DNA of 64,000 nt, taken from Pachysolen tannophilus NRRL Y-2460. Its lineage: Eukaryota > Ascomycota > Pichiomycetes > Alaninales > Pachysolenaceae. Both the position numbers and the translations under genes were made by a program. The notes below the pieces were generated by a model, which was not told where the DNA came from, did no database searches, and saw only the letters and a list, made by a program, of their open reading frames with translations. Each line of letters starts with the position of its first letter. Positions within the stretch are counted from its first letter, which is position 1. The stretch covers positions 1,047,186-1,111,185 of the forward strand of contig KV454016.1 in the NCBI GenBank assembly GCA_001661245.1, written 5' to 3'. Of this stretch, positions 1-8,976 are shown one piece after another.

Positions 1-1
1 T

Positions 2-1087
2 AAAGTTTTAAAATCTTTAGAAAATTCTTTTAAAAAAGTTTGTAAATATAGGGATTTATATGTTCCATTTCTCAACGAAGAAGACGAATTACAGGTAAAG
101 GAACTACAGCTAAAGGAACAACAGGTAAAGGAACCACAAGAAAGGAACCGACAATTCAAGACAACTTCACCAATTGTAAGAGAAAACTCTAAGAAATCAA
201 TATCTTCAATTACATCAGAAATGGCATGCTTTAATATAAACTATAAGGATAATCTTAAAACTCCAAATAATTTCACATCATCATCAACACCTCCAGCTAA
301 AATAAATCCAAGTCCACAAAATTTTAATTTTAAACAACCAACAAATATGCCAATTATTAAAAGAGTTTCATCAAATACTTCATCTTTAGACTCAGAATTG
401 GATGAATTACAAGAAATAACAAATGGTACATTAAATCAACCCAGATCCAAATCTTCTTCTGTTGTCACTAGTGATATTCAGTCTATAGATAAACAGATAA
501 ATATTAAAAAACATCAATGGAATCCTAAAAATCCGCGTTCAAGACCTTCTTTAGATTTTGTTAAATCTACTCCAAAGTTATCACCAAAATCGAGTTTCGC
601 CATTTCGGTAGATAATAGAAATTCAAGCTTTGATACTTTGCATTCAAAACATAATTCCTTATATATACTGGAATCAAGTTGGATGGACCCAGATGATGGA
701 ATAGACGTGACGTATAAGGAATTTTCAAACGATGAAGAATCAAATTCCACTACAATCTTAAAACGTTCCCCAAATAGTAGCAGGACTGTTTATAAAAATT
801 TAGAATTTATTCCTCCTAAAAGATTTTCTTCTGCTTTTCCCTCTGAATCAAATAAAGGGCCAGCGGCTATAAAAGACAATAGACGATCAACAACTGACTC
901 TACGTTATTCGTTCCCACTCAAGAGAGTAGATTGACCGATTACAAACGTGAACTCAAGCAACTTTCTACAAGAGGTTTAAAGTTAGATAGGAATGAAGTA
1001 AAAGGGTTATTAATGGACAGCAATGAAGAAGAACAAACTAAGCTATACAAAAGACAATCCATAATTGGTAAAATTTGGGGATGGTGA
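2..1087 (+). CDS. Unrecognised Ser/Asn-rich protein, 5' end outside window
   Basis: The frame is open from base 2 to the stop at 1085-1087, so about 361 C-terminal residues are present and the true start lies left of the window. An in-frame ATG at 221 exists, but the sequence before it continues with the same protein-like composition, including a Gln/Lys/Glu-rich stretch around bases 90-150. I therefore treat 221 as internal. The protein is hydrophilic, with many Ser, Asn and Lys residues and no membrane segment or catalytic motif. The most conserved-looking part is the last 50 residues, a charged helix-like segment ending in an aromatic tail (GKIWGW). I do not recognise the family. A cytoskeletal or bud-site scaffold is possible from composition alone, but that is a guess. 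It is convergent with the TOM40 3' fragment. Confidence 0.6.
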   Translation, partial: KVLKSLENSFKKVCKYRDLYVPFLNEEDELQVKELQLKEQQVKEPQERNRQFKTTSPIVRENSKKSISSITSEMACFNINYKDNLKTPNNFTSSSTPPAKINPSPQNFNFKQPTNMPIIKRVSSNTSSLDSELDELQEITNGTLNQPRSKSSSVVTSDIQSIDKQINIKKHQWNPKNPRSRPSLDFVKSTPKLSPKSSFAISVDNRNSSFDTLHSKHNSLYILESSWMDPDDGIDVTYKEFSNDEESNSTTILKRSPNSSRTVYKNLEFIPPKRFSSAFPSESNKGPAAIKDNRRSTTDSTLFVPTQESRLTDYKRELKQLSTRGLKLDRNEVKGLLMDSNEEEQTKLYKRQSIIGKIWGW

Positions 1088-1629
1088 TTATTTTTTGTAT
1101 TGTGGTAATTTTTTTTTTTTTCTCTCTCTCTCTTTCGTTTTTTTCGGAAATGTATATTAGTTTAATTAAATTCCAGGTTTTTCCTCCTTTGTATTAACAG
1201 TTAAAGTTTATTTACCATATATATGATTATTTTTTAGTTGTTTTTGTACAGGTTGTACAATGTTCTTTTACCTTTATATATTTTATTATTTAAATAAATA
1301 ATAAAAAAGTATAGAGTTTATTCAAAGCTCGAGTTATATATACACTAAAATTTTCATTAAACTTCTTAAGAAAATGCTAAAACCAAAAGCTTAACATATA
1401 TAGATAAAACTTGAATTATACTTAGACATTAAGGAATAGTCTTTTTTGAGCAAAAAGAAAAAGAAAACAAAAAACTATAAAAAATAAGAAGATAAAAAGT
1501 AAGTACCTTATCTTTTTTTATTATTTGCCTTCAATTTTCTTTTATCATATTTAAAATTTTTTTTTTTTTTTTGTCTTTTTTTAAATTTAACTAAATTTTC
1601 ATTTTTTAACTTCACTTCGAACTAATTAT
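1088..1629. other. Intergenic region, AT-rich, no gene seen
   Basis: About 540 bases between the stop of the first gene and the stop of the TOM40 3' fragment on the opposite strand. It holds a T/CT-rich tract near 1109-1142 and long A/T homopolymers. No open frame or RNA gene was recognised. It is the shared 3' flank of two convergent genes. Confidence 0.5.
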
Positions 1630-1743
1630 TTACAATTGTTGAACACCTGGAATTGGGTTACCATTTTGATCAATCAAACCTTGTTGCATCATCATCAATT
1701 GTTCGGAACCAGCAGTTTCAAATTGTAAGCCCAAACCTAATCT
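1630..1743 (-). pseudogene. TOM40: TOM40 3' fragment (last beta strand and C-tail), inverted relative to the 5' part
   Basis: Read on the minus strand, 1743 to 1630 encodes about 37 residues ending at a TAA (1632-1630). They include LGLGLQFETAGSEQL, then a Met/Gln-rich tail. This is the C-terminus of Tom40: the last beta strand carrying the beta-signal, then the short tail. The same part is missing from the TOM40 frame at 1889-2929 on the plus strand. Just upstream on the minus strand (1744 onward) a stop appears and similarity ends. Joining base 2929 to base 1743 restores frame through TCA-AGA-TTA-GGT and gives about 384 residues, against 387 in S. cerevisiae Tom40. As it stands this fragment has no start codon or promoter of its own. 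Confidence 0.85.
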
Positions 1744-1888
1744 GATTTATTCATAATAGAATATCAATCAAAAGGTTATTTATCAATTAATTTCATTTCT
1801 TTTGTTTTGGTTTTTGGTTTTTTTTTTTATTTATTCTTTTTTTTTTTTTTTTGTGTATATATAGAAATATCAAATTTTCATCATTAAT
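1744..1888 (+). promoter_or_regulatory. Likely TOM40 proximal promoter / 5' leader
   Basis: This 145-base stretch lies between the two diverging TOM40 fragments. It contains poly-T tracts and a TATATATA element around 1855-1862, followed by an A-rich leader into the ATG at 1889, which is typical of a yeast promoter. It appears to have been inverted together with the 5' coding part. Confidence 0.45.
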
Positions 1889-3271
1889 ATGAGTTCTACA
1901 GTTCCATTAGGTGATTTATCGAAATTGAGTATTTCGGGTTTACCAGGTGTCACACCCTCGAAACCAAGCCCAGAAGGATTTTGGTCTGCTAATCCAATTT
2001 ATTCATATTTGAATAATGTTTATACAAAAGTTTCAAGTCACCGTGCTTCTTTAAATTTGGAAAATCCAGGTACTATTGAAAATTTGAATAAAGAAGTTAG
2101 TAGAGATGTTTTTTTAAATCAATATTTTTTCACAGGTTTAAGAGCTGATTTAAATAAAGCTTTTATAATGAATCCAGTTTTCCAAGTTTCTCATACTTTA
2201 TCTGTTGGATCACAAACTATTCCTCCATATGCTTTTAGTGCATTATATGCTAACGATAAAGCTTTTATTCAAGGTAATATTGATAATGATCTTTCACTTT
2301 CAGGTAGATATAATTATACTTGGGATAAACATAACACTTCAAAATTGACTTTACAAATAGCTAAAGGTCAACCAACTATGGTTCAATTGGAACAAGATTA
2401 TCAAGGTTATGATTATTCAATCAATTTCAAATCTTTAAATCCTTCATTTTTGGATGGTCAATTCACAGGTGTTGTTGTTGGTTCTTTATTGCAATCAATC
2501 ACTCCAAAATTGGCTTTGGGTCTTGAAACTGTATACTCTGTTCAACCACAATATCCAGGCGATGCCGCTATTTCATATGTTGCCCGTTACAATCACGGCG
2601 ACTGGATCGCCTCTGCCCAATTACAAGGTCAAGGATCTTTAATTGCATCTTTCTGGAGAAAAGTTTCAGATAAACTTGAGGCTGGTTTAGAAACTCAGAT
2701 TCAAACATCTGTAAGACCAATTACTGATTCATTAATGGGCCAAACAATTGGAATTGAACCTGTTGTTGAAGGTGTCACTACCATTGGTGCAAAATATGAA
2801 TTTAGACAATCTGTTTTTAGAGGTCAATTAGATTCTCAAGGAAAAGTTTCTTGCTTTTTAGAAAAAAGAGTCTTGCCAACAATTTCAATCTTATTCAGTG
2901 GTGAATTAGACAACTTCAAATCAACTTCATTCTTCTTTTTAAAAAAAATTAGATTCTTCAATTTATTAAAAAAAAGATTTAAAAATTGTTATCAACTTTC
3001 TTTTCTTTTCTTCCTTTCTTTCTTTCTTTTCTTCTTGCTAGGTTTCAACCTTCTTCTGGTCAATTTTTATTGTCGAATGAAAAATTTTATTTTTTTTTAC
3101 TTTTTTGAATTTTTGTTAAGTGCTACACGACCTATGTTTTTCTCTCTTTTTTTCCATCTTTTTTTGGGCGGTTACTGGGCGGCAACTGGGCGGCTACTGG
3201 AGAGCTACTGGAGAGCTACTGGGCGGCGGCAGCGTCCGCATCCCCAATTGAGGGGGGGAGGAGACAACTAA
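1889..3271 (+). CDS. TOM40: Tom40 mitochondrial import channel, 5' part with unrelated read-through tail
   Basis: Tom40 is the beta-barrel pore of the TOM complex in the mitochondrial outer membrane, through which nearly all imported precursors pass. Residues 1-347 (to about base 2929) match Tom40: an N-terminal segment, then the porin-like barrel with conserved stretches such as GLRADLNKAFIMNP and FRGQLDSQGKVSCFLEK, ending in GELDNFKSTS. From base 2930 the frame runs on into a Phe/Lys-rich tail and translated minisatellite to the stop at 3269-3271, which is not Tom40. The real last exon portion lies inverted at 1630-1743. Without it the protein lacks the final beta strand and the beta-signal that the SAM complex needs for insertion, so this product should not assemble. 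No intron is seen. Either the gene is disrupted in this copy or the assembly is wrong here. Confidence 0.9.
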   Translation: MSSTVPLGDLSKLSISGLPGVTPSKPSPEGFWSANPIYSYLNNVYTKVSSHRASLNLENPGTIENLNKEVSRDVFLNQYFFTGLRADLNKAFIMNPVFQVSHTLSVGSQTIPPYAFSALYANDKAFIQGNIDNDLSLSGRYNYTWDKHNTSKLTLQIAKGQPTMVQLEQDYQGYDYSINFKSLNPSFLDGQFTGVVVGSLLQSITPKLALGLETVYSVQPQYPGDAAISYVARYNHGDWIASAQLQGQGSLIASFWRKVSDKLEAGLETQIQTSVRPITDSLMGQTIGIEPVVEGVTTIGAKYEFRQSVFRGQLDSQGKVSCFLEKRVLPTISILFSGELDNFKSTSFFFLKKIRFFNLLKKRFKNCYQLSFLFFLSFFLFFLLGFNLLLVNFYCRMKNFIFFYFFEFLLSATRPMFFSLFFHLFLGGYWAATGRLLESYWRATGRRQRPHPQLRGGGDN

Positions 3272-3409
3272 AGCGGAATCAGTGCTAAATGCGGGTACTA
3301 GCACTGGCACTAGCATTGGTACTGGTACTGGTACTGGCGGTAGTGCTTGGCCGTAGTGTTTAGCCGTGGTTGTGCCGGAGGAGGTGGTGAATAAACTCTT
3401 TTTCTGCTT
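2930..3409. other. Region between TOM40 break and MED9
   Basis: After the TOM40 break come A/T and CT tracts, then an unusually GC-rich patch (about 3165-3390) with an 11-bp minisatellite and short GGTACT repeats near 3318-3335. If the TOM40 block were re-inverted, this region would be the far upstream flank of TOM40 and the 3' flank of MED9. No gene was recognised. Confidence 0.5.
3166..3220. repeat. 11-bp GC-rich minisatellite, 5 copies
   Basis: There are five head-to-tail 11-base units. The first three are of the form GGGCGGNNACT and the last two are GGAGAGCTACT. A further partial GGGCGGCGGC follows. The GC content is far above the surroundings. Confidence 0.85.
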
Positions 3410-4347
3410 TCAGGACACTGTCAGATCCGCCGAGGGTTCAAGGTGAGAATGTTCTGGAGCTTCCAGATCTGGAGCTTCCAGGTCTGGCATTAAGATATCG
3501 TTGTTTTCTTCACCTTTGATTGCCGGTGTTTCAGTAGCAGCGGGTTCTGTAGTTTCTTGATCCATTGGATCTGTACCTTGTTTTTCATCCAGTTTGTCAT
3601 CTGGTTCAGCATCTGGTTCAGCGCTGCTGGTTGTAATAATATCTTGATCCAATTCCAATTTCAATTCTGGTAATTGTATTCTTTCACCAACGGATTCTCT
3701 AAAATTTAACAATAAAGATCTAAAAAGTATTTTGGTTAAAACGTTAGTATAATTCTGTCCCAAAACTTTAAAAAATATTGATTATTTGGAAATTATAACT
3801 TACTTTTTCTTTTCGATATTTTCATTTACTCTATTTATTCTTGAAATTCTTTCTTCATGAGATTCATCTAACCCGTCGATATCACAAAGCAATGCTTTAA
3901 TCTTTGCAATTCTAATCCTTAATCGTCCAGCCTATAACACATAACATGGGATCGAGTTAGTAATTTACAGTTTTTTTTTTATTTACCAACAATAAAAGAA
4001 AAAAGACATACCGCATTTTCAAAATCTTTTGGAGATAATTTCCCCTTTTTCACATCTTCAATCAATTCCAATAATACGGGAATTAATTCCATCTGTTTGA
4101 TCTCTTTCAATGATTCATGAGCATTTTCTAATTTCTGTAAGAGTTTTTCATCTTCTGAATCTATATCTTTGGGCACCTTCCCATCATCAATATCATCATT
4201 ATTTGTGGAACCAGCATTAAATTCATGCTGTGGTTGAATTTTAGGACTACCACTTGTACTAGCATTTGCACTCGCACTGGCACTATCATTCACGCTGGCA
4301 CTGCCACGAACAATATTCTGAGCTAAAGGACTGCTTCTTGAAGCCAT
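3410..4347 (-). CDS. MED9: Mediator subunit Med9, three exons
   Basis: The spliced reading is exon 1 4347-4012, exon 2 3931-3804 and exon 3 3719-3410, giving 257 residues in one frame. Intron 1 has a GTATGT donor, a TACTAAC branch near 3960 and a TAG acceptor. Intron 2 has a GTAAGT donor and a TACTAAC branch near 3750. The joined core reads ...LIPVLLELIEDVKKGKLSPKDFENA, then AGRLRIRIAKIKALL..DIDGLDESHEER. This matches the Med9 family pattern of a helix, a 'G-L-x-P-K-D-x-x-N' turn, then a long helix. Med9 sits in the middle module of Mediator, which bridges activators and RNA polymerase II. The N-terminus is Ser/Ala/Asn-rich and the C-terminus is acidic and Pro/Glu-rich, both probably disordered. 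Family assignment is from motif memory. Introns are well supported. Confidence 0.72.
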
Positions 4348-4912
4348 TCTGTCTTGGAATTTATCAAATATGGTTTTAAAAATCAATGTTTTTGTTGTTA
4401 TTGAAAATGAAATTAAAATTAAAATTAAAAGGCGGGAAAATTGAAATCCAAGCCGCCGCCAGTCTGGCCAGTCTGTCTCGTCTAACCGCCTATTTGGCCC
4501 ACCTGGCCAGTCCTGGATGCTTGGACCGCCCTTCTTCCCCCCAAAAAAAAAAAAAAACTCTCCTATGGTGAAAGCTGCCAAGCCAACCACTTTTACAGGC
4601 GAAAAGAAGAAGAAGAAGAAAAAAACGTCTAGCCGGCAGTAGCTGGGCTTTAGGTGGGCCTTAGCTGACTTTGCTAGTTAGGCGGGAACTTTTGGCGGAA
4701 AGAATAGCGGAAAATCGGAACAAAAAAATTTATTTTTCCAATTTAATTTTGGTCGTGTTTGAGTTACAACTTTTTCCCTTTTTGTGTTTGTTCTCTCGTT
4801 CTTCGTTTAGAAAGGCCATTTTGCCCAAGTATAAAAGATGTTGAAAAGAAGTTGAAAAGAAGTTGTTGTTATTGTTGTTATTGTTATTGTTGTGAGAAGA
4901 CTTTAGAGGAAG
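4348..4912. promoter_or_regulatory. Divergent MED9 / ERG2 promoter region, partly GC-rich
   Basis: This is the shared upstream region of MED9 (minus) and ERG2 (plus). It contains GC-rich patches (about 4430-4530 and 4610-4710) with several GGCGGGAA/GGCGGAA and GGCC-type words, set in A-rich DNA. A T-rich leader with TTG/TTA repeats (4860-4895) precedes the ERG2 ATG. No specific factor site can be assigned with confidence. Confidence 0.45.
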
Positions 4913-5566
4913 ATGAAGTTATTTTATTGGGTGGTAGTGCCTTATTTGGTGTATTTAGGATTCAACTGGTTATTTTACAACTGGTTACCTCAATTTTATG
5001 TTTTTGATCCAATTGTTTTACAAGAACTTTCCAAGAAAGCTATTTCTAATAATCCAAATGGTAATATTACAAATATTTTCCAAGATTTAACTTTATTATT
5101 ACAACAAGAGTATGGGGATTTAGTCAACGATTACAATCCGAATAATTTTTTTTTCAATAATGCTGGTAATGCAATGGGTACGATGCATATTCTTCATGCT
5201 TCAATATCGGAATATGTAATTTTTTTCGGTACTGCTATTGGTACTGAAGGTCATAGTGGTCTTCACTTTGCTGATGATTACTTCACCATCTTGAAAGGAG
5301 AACAAAGAGCTGCTCGTGCCGATTCGTTGGTTCCTGAAGTATATAAACCAGGTGATCAACACCATTTAGTCAAGGGTAACTCGAAACAATATGCAATGCC
5401 TGGAGAATCTTTTGCCTTGGAATTAGCACAAGGATGGGTTCCTTCAATGTTACCCTTTGGATTCTTGGACTGTATCGCATCAACACTAGATTTCCCAACT
5501 TTTATCAAAACCGCTCGTTTGACAGGTTACGATATGATTAGAAACTTATTACGCGGTAAGTTTTAA
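4913..5566 (+). CDS. ERG2: C-8 sterol isomerase
   Basis: Erg2 converts fecosterol to episterol by moving the sterol double bond from C8 to C7, a late ergosterol step in the endoplasmic reticulum. The 217-residue length fits the ERG2/sigma-1-receptor family. An N-terminal hydrophobic segment (about residues 4-26) is the membrane anchor. The conserved central region has [21 protein letters not shown], then the GTEGHSGLH motif and the acidic-aromatic ADDYFTIL stretch around the ligand site. An amphipathic C-terminal membrane-associated region follows ([14 protein letters not shown]). The start is the first ATG that keeps the anchor. Product orthologues are the targets of morpholine antifungals. 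Nothing looks broken. Confidence 0.95.
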   Translation: MKLFYWVVVPYLVYLGFNWLFYNWLPQFYVFDPIVLQELSKKAISNNPNGNITNIFQDLTLLLQQEYGDLVNDYNPNNFFFNNAGNAMGTMHILHASISEYVIFFGTAIGTEGHSGLHFADDYFTILKGEQRAARADSLVPEVYKPGDQHHLVKGNSKQYAMPGESFALELAQGWVPSMLPFGFLDCIASTLDFPTFIKTARLTGYDMIRNLLRGKF

Positions 5567-5579
5567 TACAAACAAAAAC

Positions 5580-5607
5580 AAAAACTTGAAAAATTTTTCA
5601 AGTTTTT
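5580..5607 (+). terminator. 28-bp perfect palindrome just after ERG2
   Basis: AAAAACTTGAAAAA is followed directly by its exact reverse complement, 13 bases after the ERG2 stop codon. In RNA it would make a 14-bp, almost loop-free stem. It could mark the ERG2 mRNA 3' end, but no function is shown by sequence alone. Confidence 0.55.
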
Positions 5608-6095
5608 ATTCTCTTTGTAAAATTAAACTTCTTAGAAACATTGTAGTATATAGCAAACTCCATAGATTTTTAATAATATTATTATAGATATATGTATGGG
5701 TCTTACCGGTTATTTTACATCCTAAAACGGTTTCCAATATACAAACCATACAACATGCCATGTCATGTCATCTCATTGATTTTTTACCTTTAAATTTTTA
5801 TAACTAGTTTCCGGCCCGGGATTTTCGTGGTGTGTTGAAGTAGATTTTTTTTATGTCTTCTTCTTAACAGAACATCATCTGATATCTTTTCTCCCCAAAA
5901 TTTAAAAAGAAAATAGATGTAAGCCCATAATTTCTAATTGATCAGTGTCATCTTCATAGTGATCAATTGGTCCATCTGTTGAAATTTATTTTGAATCTAT
6001 ATATAACGGTGGATTTGGATAAATTATTAATTGTTAGTTGTTGTTGTGGTTTCAAATTAATTTAATTTTTTTCTTTTTTTACAATTTGGCTCATC

Positions 6096-6135
<40 letters not shown>

Positions 6136-6159
6136 TTTTAAATTTTTTTAGAAGAAGCT
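5608..6159. promoter_or_regulatory. ERG2-PFK2 intergenic / PFK2 promoter
   Basis: About 550 bases upstream of PFK2 with A/T tracts, a CATGTCATGTCATCTC patch near 5756-5773, an inverted TGATCA pair near 5940-5964, and a TAA microsatellite close to the ATG. A TTTTTTTAG stretch right before the ATG resembles a splice acceptor, but no convincing donor or upstream coding exon was seen. Confidence 0.4.
6098..6134. repeat. (TAA)12 microsatellite in the PFK2 5' leader
   Basis: An uninterrupted run of about twelve TAA units ends 26 bases before the PFK2 start codon. It probably lies in the 5' UTR and is likely to vary in length between strains. Confidence 0.85.
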
Positions 6160-8976
6160 ATGCTGCTCGACACTGTTCCGTTAGTGAATGGTACTTCATA
6201 CTTGACTTTATATGCAAAGGATAGAAGTTCTTTTGATAAGGCTGTTGGTTTCTATACACATTTGATTGGATTAAAGGTTAAAGAAAAACATGACTCTAGT
6301 GTTTTATTATATGAAGATGTATCAAGGTTAACTACTTCATTAAAGATAAGTATAGATGAGAATTTATCAATTTCGGAAGAAGTTATACTTAAGAATATTG
6401 AACATTTAAAGCAAGTTGGTGAATCTCAAGATTGGAGATCAATTCAATCAACAATAGCTTTTGAAACTTCTGATATTGCTCGGATCATTTCAGATTTTAA
6501 ATCAAAGGAAATTCTTTATCGTGTAATTCCAAATGAATTAGCACCTTTAGAAGTTTATGCACTGGATCCATTAGGTTCATTAGTTGTATTTACAACTTTG
6601 AAAAATGCATTTGGAGTTAATCTGGCAAATTATTCAACAATTTTAACTCAAGTTTCTAAACCAAAAATTTTAAATGATTCTTCAGTTTTAAAACTTGATA
6701 TTATTTCAAAATCTCAAAAGAGAAATATTGCAGTTATGACTTCTGGTGGTGATGCCCCAGGTATGAATGCAAATGTTAGAGCAATTGTAAGATCTGCCAT
6801 TTTTAGAGGTTGTAAACCTTTTGCAGTTTATGAAGGTTATTCTGGATTAGTTAAAGGTGGGGATTATATAAAAGAAATGCATTGGGAAGATGTTAGAGGT
6901 TGGTTGGTTGAAGGTGGTACTTTAATTGGTACTGCTAGATGTAAAGAATTCACACAAAGACCTGGAAGGTTATCTGCATGTAAAAATTTAATTGATGCAG
7001 GTATTGATGCATTGATAGTTTGTGGTGGTGATGGTTCATTAACAGGTGCAGATGTCTTTAGATCAGAATGGCCAAGTTTAATTAAAGAATTGTTAGATAA
7101 TGGACAAATTACAAGAGAAAAATATGAAAAACATCAACACTTGAACATTTGTGGAACTGTTGGTTCAATTGATAATGATATGTGTTCAACAAATGCTACA
7201 ATTGGTGCTTATTCTTCTCTTGATAGAATCTGTAGAGCTATTGATTATATTGATGCTACAGCAAATTCACATTCAAGAGCTTTTGTTGTAGAAGTAATGG
7301 GTAGACATTGTGGTTGGTTAGCTTTAATGTCAGGTTTGGCAACAAGTGCAGATTATATTTTAATTCCAGAAAAACCTTCATCATCAAAGGAATGGCAAGA
7401 TCAAATGTGTGAAATTGTTTCTAAACATAGATCTAGAGGTAGAAGAAAGACTATTGTTGTTGTTGCTGAAGGTGCTATTGCCAATGATTTGACTCCAATC
7501 ACTTCAAAAGATGTTAAAGATGTCTTGGTAAATAGATTAGGTTTGGATACCAGAATTACAACTTTGGGACATGTTCAAAGAGGTGGTACTGCAGTAGCTT
7601 ATGATCGTATGTTGGCTACATTACAAGGTGTAGAGGCAGTACAAGCTGTATTAGAATGTACTCCTGATACACCATCACCTATGATTGGTATTAAGGAAAA
7701 TAAGATTGTAAGAAGACCATTGGCAGAAGCTGTTAAGTTAACAAAATCTGTTGCTGCAGCTATAGATTCAAGAAATTTCAAAAAACTGATGGAATTAAGA
7801 GACAGTGCATTTAGTGAACATTTAAAAAATTTCATGGCAATGAATTCTGCAGATCACAATAAACCAAATTTACCATTGGAAAAAAGGAAAAAAATTGCAA
7901 TCATCAATGTTGGAGCTCCAGCTGGTGGTATGAATAGTGCTGTTTATGCAATGGCAACATACTGCATGTCAAGAGGTCACATTCCATATACCATTCACAA
8001 TGGTTTCAGCGGCTTGGCAAGACATGAATCTGTGAGATCAGTTGATTGGATATCAATTGAAAATTGGAACTCTTTAGGTGGTTCAGAAATAGGTACTAAT
8101 AGAACGTTACCATCAGAAGTAGATATTGGATTAATAGCGTATTATTTCCAAAAATACCAATTTGAAGGTTTAATTTTAGTTGGTGGATTTGAAGCATTTT
8201 TATCTTTGGAACAATTGCAAAATGCTAGAGTAAGTTTCCCTGCTTTCAGAATTCCAATGGTTTTAATTCCAGCTACTATATCAAACAATGTTCCAGGAAC
8301 CGAGTACTCATTAGGTTGTGATACATGTCTCAATTCTTTAATGGATTATTGTGATATTGTCAAACAATCTGCTGCTGCAACAAGAGACAGGGTTTTTGTT
8401 GTAGAGGTTCAAGGTGGTAATTCAGGATACATTGCAACTTTTGCTCAATTAATATCGGGAGGTCAAGCTTCATATGTTCCAGAAGAAGGTATATCTTTAA
8501 AACAATTGGAAATGGATATAAATTCACTAAGAGGATCATTTGCAAGTGGTGAAGGAACGTCTAAATCTGGAAAATTATTAATCAAATCATCGAATGCCTC
8601 AGAGGTATTGACAACTGAAGTAATAGCTGATATAATATTGGAGGAGGCTGATGGTAGATTTGATGCCAGAACAGCAATTCCAGGACATGTCCAACAGGGT
8701 GGTATACCTTCTGCAATTGATAGAACTAGAGGTGCAAGATTTGCTATCAAAGCAGTTGAGTTTATTGAAAATGCTAATTATGATGTTGAACATACTGCTG
8801 TTGTGCTTGGGATCGAAAGATCGCACTTGAAATTTACACCAATTAGGAAACTATATGATTACGAAACACGTTTGAAAAAGAGAATGAGAAAAGACGTTTT
8901 TTGGAATGATATTAGAGAGATTGCTGATATTCTCGTTGGTAGAACCAAACTCAAGGATCAGAGTCTGCTGATGTAA
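6160..8976 (+). CDS. PFK2: 6-phosphofructokinase beta subunit
   Basis: This is the ATP-dependent phosphofructokinase of glycolysis (fructose-6-phosphate to fructose-1,6-bisphosphate). In yeasts it is a hetero-octamer of alpha and beta chains. The protein is 938 residues. The first ~180 form the glyoxalase-like N-terminal domain typical of yeast Pfk (LVNGTSYLTLYAKD at the start, fitting the beta chain better than alpha). The catalytic half begins near residue 188 with AVMTSGGDAPGMNANVRA, followed by GGTLIGTARC, CGGDGSLTGADVF, the catalytic GTVGSIDNDM motif and MGRHCGWLAL. The C-terminal regulatory half starts near residue 580 (IINVGAPAGGMNSAVYA), a degenerate copy of the first half. The context gives no extra information. 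It has few CTG codons, one within the conserved-looking YALDPLG. Confidence 0.95.
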   Translation: MLLDTVPLVNGTSYLTLYAKDRSSFDKAVGFYTHLIGLKVKEKHDSSVLLYEDVSRLTTSLKISIDENLSISEEVILKNIEHLKQVGESQDWRSIQSTIAFETSDIARIISDFKSKEILYRVIPNELAPLEVYALDPLGSLVVFTTLKNAFGVNLANYSTILTQVSKPKILNDSSVLKLDIISKSQKRNIAVMTSGGDAPGMNANVRAIVRSAIFRGCKPFAVYEGYSGLVKGGDYIKEMHWEDVRGWLVEGGTLIGTARCKEFTQRPGRLSACKNLIDAGIDALIVCGGDGSLTGADVFRSEWPSLIKELLDNGQITREKYEKHQHLNICGTVGSIDNDMCSTNATIGAYSSLDRICRAIDYIDATANSHSRAFVVEVMGRHCGWLALMSGLATSADYILIPEKPSSSKEWQDQMCEIVSKHRSRGRRKTIVVVAEGAIANDLTPITSKDVKDVLVNRLGLDTRITTLGHVQRGGTAVAYDRMLATLQGVEAVQAVLECTPDTPSPMIGIKENKIVRRPLAEAVKLTKSVAAAIDSRNFKKLMELRDSAFSEHLKNFMAMNSADHNKPNLPLEKRKKIAIINVGAPAGGMNSAVYAMATYCMSRGHIPYTIHNGFSGLARHESVRSVDWISIENWNSLGGSEIGTNRTLPSEVDIGLIAYYFQKYQFEGLILVGGFEAFLSLEQLQNARVSFPAFRIPMVLIPATISNNVPGTEYSLGCDTCLNSLMDYCDIVKQSAAATRDRVFVVEVQGGNSGYIATFAQLISGGQASYVPEEGISLKQLEMDINSLRGSFASGEGTSKSGKLLIKSSNASEVLTTEVIADIILEEADGRFDARTAIPGHVQQGGIPSAIDRTRGARFAIKAVEFIENANYDVEHTAVVLGIERSHLKFTPIRKLYDYETRLKKRMRKDVFWNDIREIADILVGRTKLKDQSLLM

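Noticed and set aside
1744-2930. Programmed inversion by long flanking inverted repeats at TOM40, ERV41 or GGT
   Set aside because: I compared both breakpoints at each locus and found only 2-6 base matches. No inverted repeats long enough for homologous or site-specific recombination of a known type were visible.
6100-6160. Intron acceptor just before the PFK2 ATG
   Set aside because: TTTTTTTAG is present, but no matching donor, branch site or upstream coding exon was found. The protein start already fits the family.
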